Source: Batkoa obscura (lineage: Eukaryota; Entomophthoromycota; Entomophthoromycetes; Entomophthorales; Batkoaceae). Taken from it: a stretch of 64,000 nucleotides of DNA. The notes below the pieces were generated by a model. That model was not told the DNA's origin. It searched no databases and was given only the letters and a program-made list of their open reading frames with translations. The translations under genes and the position numbers were made by a program. Shown one piece after another: positions 45,436-63,326 of this stretch (the stretch's first letter is position 1; every line of letters begins with the position of its first letter). Where the stretch lies: assembly GCA_030770535.1 (NCBI GenBank), contig JASVEC010000006.1:310001-374000 (forward strand), given 5' to 3'.

Positions 45436-46760
45436 ATGTTTGAGTTATCTTCAGAATATAGTAATCTTGATGGTTGGATTGAGCAATTAACTGAGTGTAA
45501 ACCGTTGGCTGAATCAGATGTTAAAAAATTATGTGAAATTGTAAATCTATTTTTTTCTATATTTTCTATTTTAAAATGATAATAACCAGCATCTTATCCA
45601 CTTATCTTTTAATCTCAATTAACAAAACCTATTAACTAACCCCTTTCTTTTTTCGATTTTTTTAGGCGCGTGAAATATTAAGCCTTGAATCCAATGTGCA
45701 ACCAGTTAAATGTCCCGTCACTGTGTGCGGTGATATCCATGGACAATTCCACGATCTAGCTGAGTTGTTTAAAATTGGAGGTAATGCACCGGATACGAAT
45801 TACTTATTTATGGGGGATTATGTCGATCGTGGTTATCATAGTGTTGAAACAGTCACTTTATTGATGGCTTATAAATGCAGATATAAAGAAAGAATTACTA
45901 TATTAAGAGGGAATCATGAATCCAGACAAATTACTCAAGTTTATGGGTTTTATGATGAATGTTTGAGAAAATATGGTAACGCCAATGTGTGGAAAATGTT
46001 TACTGATTTGTTCGATTATTTACCTTTAACTGCTTTGATTGAAAACCAAGTAAGTTGTATTAAATAATTTAATATTTAATTTAATTTAATTTAATTTAAT
46101 TTAATATTTGAATTAGGTATTTTGTTTACATGGTGGATTATCACCAGTTATTGATAATTTAGATCAAATTCGATCTTTAGATCGTATTCAAGAAGTACCC
46201 CATGAAGGACCTATGTGTGATTTATTATGGTCAGATCCAGAAGATCGTACTGGTTGGGGTATTTCTCCTCGTGGCGCTGGTTATACTTTTGGTCAAGATA
46301 TTTCAGAAGCGTTTAATCATACCAACGGTTTAACTTTAATTGCTAGAGCTCATCAATTGGTTATGGAAGTAAGCTAAATTATTTTAGTTATAAAAAGAAG
46401 AAAGAAGAAGAAAGAAGAATGTTATTATGAAAATCAATTGAAATTAGGATAAAATTTACTAACATTTATTTATTATTAGGGTTATAATTGGTCCCAAGAA
46501 GGTAATGTAGTGACTATATTTTCAGCACCTAACTATTGTTATCGTTGTGGTAATCAAGCTGCAATTATGGAATTAGATGAAAATTTAAAACATTCTTTGT
46601 AAGTTTTTTTTTATTTTTTTTAAACTTTTTTGAATTATATTATAAATTCCATGGTTTATTAATTGTATATTTTAAATATTTAATTAGCCTTCAATATGAT
46701 CCTGCTCCTCGTAAAGGTGAACCTCAAGTTACTCGTCGTACTCCCGATTATTTCTTATAA
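45436..46760 (+). CDS. PPH21: Serine/threonine phosphatase PP2A catalytic subunit
   Basis: Five exons (45436-45540, 45666-46049, 46117-46368, 46480-46598, 46688-46760) join in phase to 310 residues, the normal PP2A-C length. Metal-binding and catalytic motifs are all present: [50 protein letters not shown]. The C-terminus ends in TRRTPDYFL, the conserved tail whose last Leu is carboxymethylated and whose Tyr/Thr tune binding of regulatory B subunits. This separates it from PP4 and PP6. Acts in cell-cycle, TOR and cytoskeletal signalling with the A scaffold and B subunits. Confidence 0.97.
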
Positions 46761-47101
46761 TTGAAAGAGGGGTTCTATATGATTTTATCTTTTTTCTTGT
46801 AAAAAAAGTGGTGATAGTGGTGATATTGTGGCCGATAAATTTTATTATTATCCAATTTTCAATTTACTTTATTGATTTTTATAATTTTATAATTTTTTTA
46901 TAATTTGAAATAAGATTATTATTTCAAACCAAATATTGATAACTTTATATTATTATTAATTAAATAAGTAATATCATTAGAGAAATGGAAATTTATTATT
47001 AATTTTTACATAAATTAATAAAACAAAATTCAAATCCAATGTTAAAAAGCAATCAAAAATTTATTGTTCTTTATTCTCCTCCTCGCCTTCATTCACTATT
47101 A

Positions 47102-52901
<5,800 letters not shown>

Positions 52902-52906
52902 TTATT

Positions 52907-52950
52907 TTATTTTATTTTATTTTATTTTATTTTATTTTATTTTATTTTAT
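52907..52950. repeat. (TTTTA)n run in CFT1 5' leader
   Basis: About 45 bp of TTTTA units directly before the CFT1 start codon, so within its 5' UTR or core promoter. Confidence 0.85.
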
Positions 52951-53063
52951 AATTATTTAAAAAATAATTTTTATCTTTTTAATAAAAACAAAATAAAAAA
53001 TTAATGATTTGGTCTACTTTTTTTAACTATTAGAAGTAGCCAATAAAATAGCCAAGTTGAACA

Positions 53064-53170
53064 ATATGGGGATGTATTTTTTTGTTTAAGAATTTTACTA
53101 ACAATTACTCTACTCAAATAGCGCTTAAAAAATAGAAAAAGTGATGAAATCAAAAAAAACGCCCTCATAT
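53064..53170 (+). mobile_element. 105-bp palindromic element, copy 8, in the CFT1/NECAP promoter
   Basis: Forward copy: TATGGGGATGTATTTTTTTG, CAAATAGCGCTTAAAAAATA, end AACGCCCTCATAT. It takes up 107 of the 388 bp between the divergent CFT1 and NECAP start codons. Confidence 0.88.
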
Positions 53171-53289
53171 GACAATTGAAAGCTATTGTTGAGGTGTCAA
53201 TTGAAAAAATAAAAAATGGTAAAAATCAAGTTACTTTTTTTAATAATATAATAATCCCATTTGAAATATACCAATATATTAATTCAAAA

Positions 53290-54432
53290 ATGGAAAATTA
53301 TGAAACTGTATTATTAGTAATCTCCCAATGTTTTGGTAACTTAATACATTCTCAATCTTACTATTTGATCCAAAAATTAACCATTTTATTCTCATAGTTT
53401 ATCAAATCCCTCCATTGATCCGAAGTGAAGGACATCGGTAAAAAATTGATTTTCAGCTCTCATAACTATTAACAAAAAACTAATTAAACTATTTAATTAC
53501 TAATAATATCTAGAGCCAGCAATTGGAATGTGGAAAATTTTTTATGGAAAGGACGATTAAGGATTTGTAATATCAACGAACAATTAACTATTAAATTAGA
53601 AGATAGTATTACTGGTAAGTTTATACTCGATTTATTTAAATCTTATAAAAAAAACAAATACAAAAAATAAACCGTTAGTACTAGCTAACGTTCTATAATT
53701 TTCTAGGTGATTTATTCGCTGCATGCCCTTATGATGACAAAGGTTTGGCTGTTGAACAAGTATTAGATTCCAGTCGATATTTTGTTATTCGAGTCGAAGA
53801 CCAAGGAAGACATGCTTATTTAGGCCTTGGATTTGAAGATCGATCTGAAGCTTTTGATTTCAACGTTACTTTACAAGATTTTATTAGGTAATATTATTTT
53901 GAATTTATTTTTAAATATTTTTACAGAGTTTATAAAAGTATAAAACTGGAATAATAATGTTAATTAATTAATGTTTTCTTTTCAGACATAAAACTAATGA
54001 AATTGAAGATAAAGCTTCAAATCTACCTGCTGTGGATTATTCTTTAAAAGAAGGGCAGACGATCTCCTTGAATTTATCAGGGAAGGTAAGTGCCATTTAT
54101 ATTAATAATAGGCCATTTTATTTTTTATTTATTCTATTTTTTATCTGCTAGTTAGCTAAAGGCAAACCAAGTACTACAAGTAAGTCCATATATAACAAAT
54201 AATCCACCACTTTTAACAAAAAGTTTTACATTTACATTTATTTTTATTAGATAATGAAGACTTTTGTGATGTTGATACCAATAATTTTACTATACCCCCA
54301 CCACCTAAATCAACAGTAGCTAAACCTAGTACAAATAATAATACTAATGAGGATTTTGGTAATTTTCAAGAAGCTGATGAGAATGGAAATGATTTAAAAC
54401 AAGATTCCTTTGAAGGTTGGGCTAAGTTTTAA
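53290..54432 (+). CDS. NECAP-type clathrin adaptor-associated protein
   Basis: Multi-exon gene starting [20 protein letters not shown] (an upstream in-frame Met at 53176 lies 6 bp from the mobile element and precedes no conserved sequence, so the start at 53290 is preferred). First exons 53290-53335, 53398-53437, then 53514 on. The PHear/NECAP domain shows [59 protein letters not shown]. The tail has DFGNFQEA and ends EGWAKF, a C-terminal WxxF motif that in NECAPs binds the AP-2/AP-1 ear. Role: clathrin-mediated endocytosis. About 230 residues. Confidence 0.92.
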
Positions 54433-55099
54433 AACAGACTTGGAAGAGACTATTTTTGATTATTAAAGTTCTAATTTAACATTGTATTATATTGAAGAAA
54501 TTGATTTTTGTTACTATTGAAAATTTTTAGTTGATAATAATAAAACCTACATTAATTAAGTTGTATTTAATTAGTAATTTTAGTTGGGTTTTTATAAATT
54601 TATTATAATACAGATTACAAGGAGTTCCATTTTATTCAATATAGTCTTTAAGTATCAATATAAATTTAACTAAAATAGTTAATTTATATTTCTAAACACT
54701 GAGTTTTTATCATTACAATTGATATTATCTATTAATATTAATTGATGAAAAATTCAACAGCTAGACTTGAGAATCAATAATTTATTATATTGTTGATTAA
54801 TATACATGTCTACAATTTATTTTTATTTAGTAAAAATTTAGTCTATAAAATTAACTTAAAAATTTAGAAAAGTAAGAAGCATTTAATGAGTTTGATTTAT
54901 CAACAAAATTTGAAAAGAAAAATCAAATAAATTGAAGTTAATTAAAAAATTTCTTATATTAAACCAACTAAAACTGAACAAAATTATTCAAAATTTTACT
55001 AAACCTTTAAGCCCTTGTAACGTTAAAGAACAGAATAAAAGTAAGTCTAATGAAGCCTATATAAATAAATCAAATAAGTAAATAAATAAAGTCCCTTCA
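54433..55099. other. Intergenic, no gene seen
   Basis: 3' flank of NECAP. AT-rich with no coding frame or repeat copy recognised. Confidence 0.5.
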
Positions 55100-56056
55100 A
55101 TGATTCAATTGACTACCTTTTTAGTATTACTAATTCAAAGTTTGAAGAATCAAACTAGAATCAAGGGAATAGTGATAAGCATTTGCTTAACATTACAAAT
55201 AACCTTAATCAAACTGTTTTTACTAAAGACTTAAAGATAGTTGATAGTACCTATATGGACAAAAAACTGTTCAATGACATTGGTTTTATATGTTCCAATT
55301 TCAAGTTGAACTTCAGAAAAGGTCAAAAAGGTGTATAAATTCACTAAAGCGACACCTTGTTTTAGTCTTTCATTAAGTGATTAAAAGCAAATTCTAATAC
55401 CCAAATTAAAGTTCCATTGAAGAGCCTTTTTACTGAAGGTACAAGATTTTGAACTCTAAGTGAAGCCAAAAAATTAACTTATTCTAACATTTAGAGCTAG
55501 CTAGAATAGACGAAATTGAGTTCTTAATTTAAATATCCATCAGTTAGAATATTTGGTTGAAAATGGTGTTACTGGCATTTACATCCATTTTGGTTATGAA
55601 AGAACAGTTGATACTTTGTTATCAAAAGTTGCAATTAAGTTCAAAGCTTTATTAAAAGAGTAGAATGATTTGAAAACCTTTATGAAGATCACTTAAAGAG
55701 TAATGCACTTGCTACATTAGCTTCGATCGAAGTCAGAAAAGCTATTAATTTAAGCAAAGATAGAATCAAGCTATCCACCTAACGTGAGTCAAGAGTAGGG
55801 AACGTTACTTTTATCGAATTGTTTAATTCTCGGACATTGATAATATCTTGTGTTATCAATGATAGAAATATTTAACACTATTCCCACTTTGCAGTTTTGG
55901 CCATCCTCAACATCATAATGAGATACTTTTAAAAAATGATACTACAACCACCATTTGTAAACCTAATGCTTTATAAGACTCTGATTGCCCTTTGTCTAAT
56001 GAATCTTTACTAAATTATTTTGATCGCTTACCTTATTACAATGACGAAGTTAACAT
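55100..56056 (+). pseudogene. Decayed secreted histidine acid phosphatase-like gene
   Basis: Coding-like stretches in shifting frames. The first starts with a signal-peptide-like MIQLTTFLVLLIQSL. Near 55560 the stretch LEYLVENGVTGIYIHFGYER with TVDTLLSKVAI resembles the C-terminal FGHD/E...LL..LGL motif of histidine acid phosphatases (phytase type); then VTFIELFNS, IISCVINDRN and, near 55975-56050, DSDCPLSNESLLNYFDRLPY match the order of that family's C-terminal part. The RHGxR catalytic motif was not found, and several stops and frame changes are present, so the gene is dead and probably internally deleted. The right end stops at a palindromic element copy (56058). Confidence 0.42.
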
Positions 56057-56057
56057 A

Positions 56058-56164
56058 ATATGGGGATGTATTTTTGTGCTTAAGAATTTTACTAAGAATT
56101 TCACTGTTTAAATAGCGCTTAAAAGATGGAAAAAGTGATGAAGCCAAGAAAAACACCTACATAT
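56058..56164 (+). mobile_element. 105-bp palindromic element, copy 9
   Basis: Forward copy: TATGGGGATGTATTTTTGTG, AAATAGCGCTTAAAAGATGG, end AACACCTACATATA. It abuts the phosphatase relic. Confidence 0.88.
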
Positions 56165-56569
56165 ATAATTTATAATTAACTTAGTCCAAAATATTTTATT
56201 ATAGCACTATATAAATTTATAAGTTGAATAAAGTAAAAAATTGTAGAATGTAAATATTCTTATTTTTATCTACAAAGCTTGATTAGTTGTTGATTTGTTT
56301 TTATTTAAAACATAATCATATATATATTCTATTACTATAGATCATTTAAACAGTAGAGTTAGATGTTTTTATTTTAACTATAAAAAATTAATTAAAAATA
56401 AGATTAATGAAGTAGAGAATAAAAATAAATTATTATAAATTATTATTATTTTTTTGTTCAATGAATTGTGACAACATATTATATATTATAGGATTCACAA
56501 AAAATTTTACTAATTGAATTTTAACAAACTAATGAAAATTGATATTTATAATTGTAAATAAATAATTAT

Positions 56570-56672
56570 ATAGGGACATCTTTTTTCAATTAGAAAATTT
56601 AATATCATTTCCCCCCCTCAATAGCCTTAAAAGATGGAAAAAAGTGATGAAACTGTAAAAAATACTCCCATA
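56570..56672 (+). mobile_element. 105-bp palindromic element, copy 10 (diverged)
   Basis: Forward copy, the most diverged: TATAGGGACATCTTTTTTCA, a C-run in place of the CCGC core, CTTAAAAGATGGAAAAAAGT kept, end AATACTCCCATAT. Confidence 0.8.
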
Positions 56673-57521
56673 TGTTCTTTTCTCTTTATTTTCTTCTCTT
56701 GATATTCAAAGACCATAGAGACTTTATGTTTTTATTGACATATATTAGAAATCAAACAATGCAAAGAAGTTTATGGAGACTTGAAGTCAATCAACAGATG
56801 TTATCCAGAAAAAGTACTAACTTGTCCACCATTGAATGCTTAAAATCAGATGAAATTCTAGGCTTAGGAGTGTAATAAAGTTTATTGTTATTGGTCATTC
56901 TGGTTAAGGAGAATCTGATTTTGGTAGGGACAAGGTTAAATCCTTTTTTTTTATTTTTGATATAAAAATATTTATAAGCTTAGCTCTAATTTTAAAAATT
57001 ATGAATTATTATTACTTAGCTGAAATTAGCCATAAGAATCAAACTGGTAGCTATTAGTACATTATTAAAGTACAAATGTTTAGTGATTAGCTGCTCATTT
57101 TAAAACAAAAATTTAAGCATTCAGCTGTAAATTACCATAGTGAACAAATTATTGGCTATAAAAAGTACCATTAGCCATTGCACGTTTGTAACAGTTATAC
57201 TGACTGGGCCTTTAACTTTACCCTTATCAATTTTAAATGTTAATGTTAGTCAATGCTTTGTCAATATTTGTCTAATAAAGTTATAATAAAGTACAATAAA
57301 ACTTAAAACCTAAAACAAAATATTAAACAAAGCAGTGTTTTTATTCAACATTACCCAAGTTATTATAAAAAATAAACTATCTTGCTATCAAGCATGAAAT
57401 TCAAATAGTAGTCATATAGCTGTTGTAATTCTATTGTGACTTAATTAGCTATTGATTTTAGAATAAATCCTACCAAACTCAATTCAAACATAAAATTAGG
57501 CTTGAAAAAAACCAAACAAAC
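56673..57521. other. Intergenic, no gene seen
   Basis: AT-rich. A short open frame of 67 codons (56672-56875) begins at the element edge but shows no family resemblance and no coding bias. Nothing else recognised. Confidence 0.45.
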
Positions 57522-57624
57522 AAATGGATGTATTTTTATGTTTAAGAATTTTACTAACAATTACTCTACTCAAATAGCGCTTAAAAAATGGAAAAAGTGA
57601 TGAAACCAAAAAACACCCCCAAAT
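57522..57624 (+). mobile_element. 105-bp palindromic element, copy 11
   Basis: Forward copy: AAATGGATGTATTTTTATG, CTCAAATAGCGCTTAAAAAA, end AAAACACCCCCAAATA. Confidence 0.85.
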
Positions 57625-59352
57625 AGCTGGCACTAAAAATTATCGCAACTTAAGTCATAAGAGAGTTGTAACATTTGAAATAAAATTAAGTTGCTCTAAT
57701 CGAAATAGAGCTGTAGTTCCAATTATTTTTGTTTATAAATAGATTTGAAATTAAAAAATAATTAATTATTTAACTCGATCAAAATCTAAGAATATTTTTT
57801 TTGTCCGGGGATGTAACCAGGGAACTTATGATAACATCACATCATGAATTATTAAGGTAAATAAAAGTGCCACTAAAATTTATATAAAAATTGAAAATTG
57901 ATTAAAAATTTGTTTTATAAAGTTAATATTTTTAGTTAATGTTTTTAAAGTTAATTTAAACTTAAAGTATTTACTGCTTTTTTGTTTAGATACTTCATTA
58001 AAAAAAGTTCATAAAGTCTGTATATTATTATTAATAAGTTTTACTTACATTTGTCCTAAAGAACTTTTCATTATATTGTACTGGATATTTAAAGTCTATT
58101 TTTATCTAATTCTATTCATTAATAATCATAATTATTAAAAATACAAGTGTCAAATTACTTCATTATTTATTATTACTTTAAAAAAAGTTGATAAATAAAA
58201 AGAAGTTTGCTTATTCAAAAACAAAATCTTTATAGTAGTATTAGTATATGAAGAAATAAAGTTAAATATAAGTGACAGACTTAAAGTTAATTCTGTTTCA
58301 TTTTATAGCTTTGTATGTAGTCTTTCCCAAAAATGAACTTATAATGTTAAGTTATCAGTATTGTTATCATTATCAAAATTTTTCCTATTTGTGGTTGGCT
58401 GTAACAAGTGGAATAATTTCTACTATTTAATGGGCTGAGAACCCTGTTTTAAAAGATCCTTGTATCTCAGTTTTAGAACAATTTACTTAAATACTGTATA
58501 ATGATTTACAAATATGATTTTATTATGAAAATCGGAAAAACAAAAGAATAAAATAAAGATAATAAGAGTTAATACTTTCGACCTTTACTATCTATTGTAA
58601 TATCACAAAGTAAATTATTTATAGACAGATTTACTTGGTAAACCCATATTATCCTCTTATCTTATTAATTTTCATAACTGAAATATTATTGGATTGGAAA
58701 GAATTCTAGTAACACACAATTAATTAAAGCAGAGTCTCTTTGAACATTAATTAGCCCATATTTCCCATAAGTTCACGTGTAATAAGTTCAATTTTTCAGA
58801 CCCTAATTTTAAAGAAAATTTCATAAGCAATATTCCATGATTAATTTTGAGTTAAAATGATTAATATTAAAATAACTAATATTAAATTAAAATGATTAAT
58901 ATAGAGTTAGATTAAATAAATATATTAATCAATTTATAATATATGAAAATATCAATGATTAATGTTATATTTTTTTAATATGCTCATTTTATTCTTTTAT
59001 CGGTGATTTTAAGACTTAAAATATTGATTAAGGAGTGGTTCGAAAGTTATGCACATTCTTTAAATTTCCATCTTCATGATTTTTATTTTGGAATCTGAGC
59101 ATACATTATTGGCTTAAAGCTTAAATCATGATTAAATTCTAACCGAGCTTAAAAAATTAATGGAATTACCCTCTATAGACATTTCTTGGTGCCCCATTTC
59201 TCCGCAGTTTGATTAGAATTTATTTGGCTTTATAAACCACACCAAATAAACAAAAGTTTTCTTTTTTATCTTTCTTCAACTCATTAATTTGATCCATTTT
59301 CTATCTTTTAACTAATCCAGTAGAAACTAATTTTAATTTTATTATTTAAGCG
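57625..59352. other. Long 5' region of the PH-domain gene
   Basis: 1.7 kb without a coding frame. Close to the gene there is a TATAAA (about 59232, 121 bp before the ATG) and a pyrimidine-rich leader (59260-59350). The stretch GTGGTTCGAAAGTTATGCAC (59036) resembles a transposon end but no inverted partner was found. Confidence 0.4.
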
Positions 59353-62295
59353 ATGTCATCTAATCAAGAAACTGCTCAACCTGCTGAGTCTACACTCGCT
59401 CCTGAGCCTGTTACTATCTCTGAAGACTTAGAGCAAACCTTACCACAAGAATCTGTTGTTGAAGCAGTAGAAAAAGAGTCAGAAGCTAAAGAAGCACCAG
59501 CTGAAGAAGCACCAGTTGAAGAAACCCAAGCTGAAGCCAAACCAGAAGAAAAGGTAGAGCCTTCCATTATAGAAGAAGGTATTGTACATAAAAGGGGTCC
59601 TCTCCCTCTTCGTTTATGGCAGAAACGTATAATGACTTTTACTGTTAGCAAGCAGAATTTCTCATTATATGATCTTCGTATTGTATATCGTAAAAATGTT
59701 AAGAAATCTCAATCCCCTAAAGAAGAGTTTGAGAAGATTAATAAGCTCCTTTTTGAAACTATTGCTACCGCCACTGTAAACGCTAGTGATATTATCGTTT
59801 ACTATAAACCAAATGTCAAAGATATTCCTCAAGGTTTGATCAACCTTAAGCAAGTTCAATCTATAGAAGCAGCCCCAAAAGTCAAACCATTCGCTTTCTT
59901 GGTTAAAACTGAAGCCCGTGACTATATATTTAATGCACCTAACAAGAAAGAATTAGATTCTTGGATTCATACCATTTCTTCTAAGCTTGGTAATGAAATT
60001 CCTGACTACTCTGATACCCAAGGTTATAAATTCAGCTATGAGCATCTTGGTAAGTGTATATTTAAGTTAAGTTAAATTAATATATCTAATAATACTTTAG
60101 TCAATCGCAAAGGATTTACACCACCTGCTGCCTCAAACAATCAAGATGAAGAAGTATTCTCTGCTTCTGAAGCCGAATTTGTAGGTGATGAAGTTGTACA
60201 AAAATCTAGTGAGGAGCCAGCACAGCCAGAGCAGGCTAATACTGAGCCTCAACCCATAGCTACAGCTACTGAAGGATCTCAACCTTCTGGAAAATCCTTC
60301 CTCAATGAAGTATTAGGAATCTTCTACCAAAAGAGTTCTGAGCATGATGCTACTAATGCTGCTAAAGCAAACCCAGAAGCTGAACTCAAAGCTGAAGAAG
60401 CAGTTGCAAAATCCGAAGAAGCAGAATCCGCTCCCGTCGCTCAAAACACTGAGGAAGCAACAGCTGAAAATGTTGAAGCTAAACCTGAAGCTGAAGCAGT
60501 AGTCGAATCAACTTCCAACCCAGTTGACCACCAAACTCCTAAGTCTCCTCGTACAAAGACATTCTCTTTCTCTGGTTTCCAAGGAAGCAAGTTCTTGTCC
60601 CTTTTCGGAAAATCCAAAGAAGAACAAAAAGAAGAATCCAAAGTTGAACCTGCTGAAAATGCTGAACAAGAACCTGAAACAAAAGAAGTTATATCAGAAG
60701 CTGAGGTTAAACAAGAAGTTGCCGAAACCGCAGAAAACATCGAAGCTCCAGTTGAAGCTGCTCAAGAAACTTCAGCTCCTATAGAAGAGGAAGCCAGTAC
60801 TGCCGCTGCTCCAGCTGTAGAAGAAGCCAAAGGAAAACCTGCCAACTTTTTGAGCCGTGTATTTTCTTTAGCTAAACCTAAAAACGCAAACACTGCCAAG
60901 CCTGAAGAAGTTGCTGGAGCCAAACCTGAAGAAGCACCCAAAGAAGCCGAAGCTGAGGTCCCTGCTGCTACTGAAGAGGCTCAAGTGGAGGCTGCTCCAG
61001 AGGCTCAAGTAGAAGCTATACCAGAAACTATTCCAGAAGCTGCTGAACCTGAAGAGACTAAAGTCGAAACTGAAGAAGTAGTTGCACCTGTACAACCTGA
61101 AGTTGTTGAACTTGTTGCTGAAAAGAAAGGAAACTTTTTTTCAAGAATCTTATCAAAGCGTAAACCTAATGGCGCCGCTCCAGCTCTAGTTGACGAAGTA
61201 AAGGAAGTACCTATTCCAGAAGCTGCTGAAGAAACTAGTGAACCTATCCCAGAAGTACAAACTACCGAAGAAAATAAAGAGGACTTACCTGAAATTGAGC
61301 CAGAAGTCAAAGAAGTAGTTGTCGTTACTGTTACTGAACCAGTACCTGAACCTGAAGTAAAGACTATTGAGGAGGTCCCTGCTGTTGAAACTCTTGCTGA
61401 AGCCCCCATTGAAAACAAACCAGAGGAAGTTGCTGAAGTAAAAGAAGAGGAAGTAGCCTCACCTGAACCAGTTGAAAAAGTTGAAGCTCCTGTTTCAGAA
61501 CTTCAAGAAGATACACGCCCATTTTTAGTCCGTGTTTTATCTGGAAAGCGTAAAGAAAAGCCAGTTCCAGAAACTAAAGAACCTGAAGTAATAGGAGAAG
61601 TACCAGCTGAAGTACTAGCTGAAGTTGTTCCTGTAGAGGAAGTTAAAGAAGTTGAAGAGCCTATTGCTGCTGAACCAGTTAAGGAGGTTGAAGCCGAAGC
61701 CGAGGCTACTGAAGCTGCCTCAGCCGCTGCTCAAGAAGCTACTCCAGCTCGTCAAGCTTCCTTAATTGCACGTATCGGAGGTTATGCTTACTCTGCAGTT
61801 TCACCCACCTCTGGTGCTATCCCAGAAGAGTTAAATGAAGAAATCTCTGAACATTATAAAGCTCTTATTGAAGAAGTCGAAGCCGAACATTACGGATTTG
61901 TCTTTAAGCAATCTTACCTCTTACATTCTAACAATCACCGCTTTGCAATCCTTGGTAAAGAAGGTTTATTTGTTTACTACCACGATGCCCAAACTCCATC
62001 TGAAGGTAAAAAGATTGTAATCAACGATTCTGTCACTATATTGCCATATGGTGAAAATGCTTTCATCATCAAAACTTCTAGCCAAAGCTATACTTTCTCT
62101 GCCCGTACCGCTGAAGATGCCGAGAAATGGATCAAAGCACTTTCTAAGTTTGGAAAACAAGCTGATGTCGAAGTTGTTCCAGAAATCCAACCTGAGGTAG
62201 TTGCTGCAGTAACTGCTGAAGAAGAAGCACCAATTACGATTGTTACTGAAGAAGTTGCTACTACCGAAGAACCCAAAGTCACTACTGAAGCCTAA
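59353..62295 (+). CDS. Two-PH-domain acidic protein with five repeated short motifs
   Basis: Two exons (59353-60049, 60101-62295) join in phase to 963 residues. Layout: acidic Ala/Glu/Pro-rich head; first PH-like domain (about 75-225: GIVHKRGPLPLRLWQKRIMT, FSLYDLRIVYR, YIFNAPNKKELDSWIHTISS); a 560-residue Glu/Pro/Ala/Val-rich linker; second PH-like domain (about 820-917: HYGFVFKQSYLLHSNNHRFA, YTFSARTAEDAEKWIKALSK); acidic tail. The linker carries short hydrophobic-then-basic units at roughly 299, 397, 482, 578 and 707: SFLNEVLGIFYQK, KFLSLFGKSK, NFLSRVFSLAKPK, NFFSRILSKRK, PFLVRVLSGKRK. Probably peripheral at the plasma membrane; function unknown. Codon use is G+C-richer and more ordered than most genes here, suggesting high expression. 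A paralogue follows at 63327. Confidence 0.85.
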
Positions 62296-62514
62296 GTTTA
62301 GTTTGTTAATTCGATCAACCAGTTGATGTTTGGTTTTTAATTCATATCATTTTGATATTTTATTCTTATTTACCTCTTAATATTATATTCATCATTTTAA
62401 TAAAGCTAATTACAATTTATATTATTTTTTTGAAATGAGTTATCTATAATTTTTTATAGCTAATCAAAGTTTGAGAGTTAGTTTAATTTAAGATTTTTCG
62501 AAATTCTTTCAACA

Positions 62515-62622
62515 ATATGGGGGTGTCTTTTTTGACTTCATTATTTTTTCTATCTTTTAAGCGCTATTTGAGCGGAAAGATTGTTAGTAAAATTCTTAAA
62601 CACAAAAATACATCCCCATATG
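62515..62622 (-). mobile_element. 105-bp palindromic element, copy 12 (reverse)
   Basis: Reverse copy: TATGGGGGTGTCTTTTTTGA, CTTTTAAGCGCTATTTGAGC, end AAATACATCCCCATA. It lies between the two PH-domain genes; both ends abut TA. Confidence 0.9.
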
Positions 62623-63326
62623 TAAGTTTCAGTTATGAACTTTGATTGAAACTTATATGGTATTTCAAAGTTAAATTTATTAATACTTTTAAGATAAAAT
62701 ATTTAAAAATTAATAACTTTGAAATTTTATAATAGTTTTAAAACATTATTAATTAACTTTTTGAAGTAAAATTTATTTTTTAATTTAAACACAATAACTT
62801 TTAATTAAAATGACATTAGCAGATCATTTTAACTAAATATAATATAGTGTATTCTAATATTAAGAAGCTATAATTGTAATTCTAAAGCTATAACATGTTA
62901 ATTAATACCAATCTTTATAATATAGAAATAATAGTAAAGAATAACCTTGAACAATCTATTAAATGGCCGTAATATTTATTATATGAAATTTATAAAAGAA
63001 GCTAAATAAAAAGGGAAATAGTAAAAGTATGATGAGATCTTAATAAGAACCACATGCGCTTTATTTCAAGCTGACAATTACCAAATTAACTTAAACCGAG
63101 CTTGAAAATAGGCATATTAAGAGAAATGGTTGCCAGTATTCTTAGAAAGCTGTTCATATTAAAAATAAGAACACAATTTCTATTAAATAATTGTTTCGAC
63201 AAATAATATTCATTGATTTCGAAAAATTGTACTTTTAGCTTAAATAACTTGTTTTTCAAATTGATAACCAAAAGGCACTAAATTTTACCTTTGTTTTTTC
63301 ACTTAATAAACTTAATTTACTTTATT
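62623..63326. other. Promoter region of second PH-domain gene
   Basis: AT-rich with no coding frame. The pyrimidine-rich stretch (about 63285-63320) before the ATG resembles the leader of the upstream paralogue. Confidence 0.4.

Noticed and set aside
53176-53289. Upstream Met as the NECAP start
   Set aside because: The family begins near MENYETVLL, at 53290; the upstream part matches nothing and starts 6 bp from a mobile element.
56672-56875. 67-codon frame starting at an element edge
   Set aside because: No homology, no signal or domain, no coding bias; chance frame.
60595-62295. Second PH domain as a separate gene starting at 60595
   Set aside because: The frame is open upstream to the intron acceptor at 60100, and the intron joins it in phase to the first PH-domain exon.
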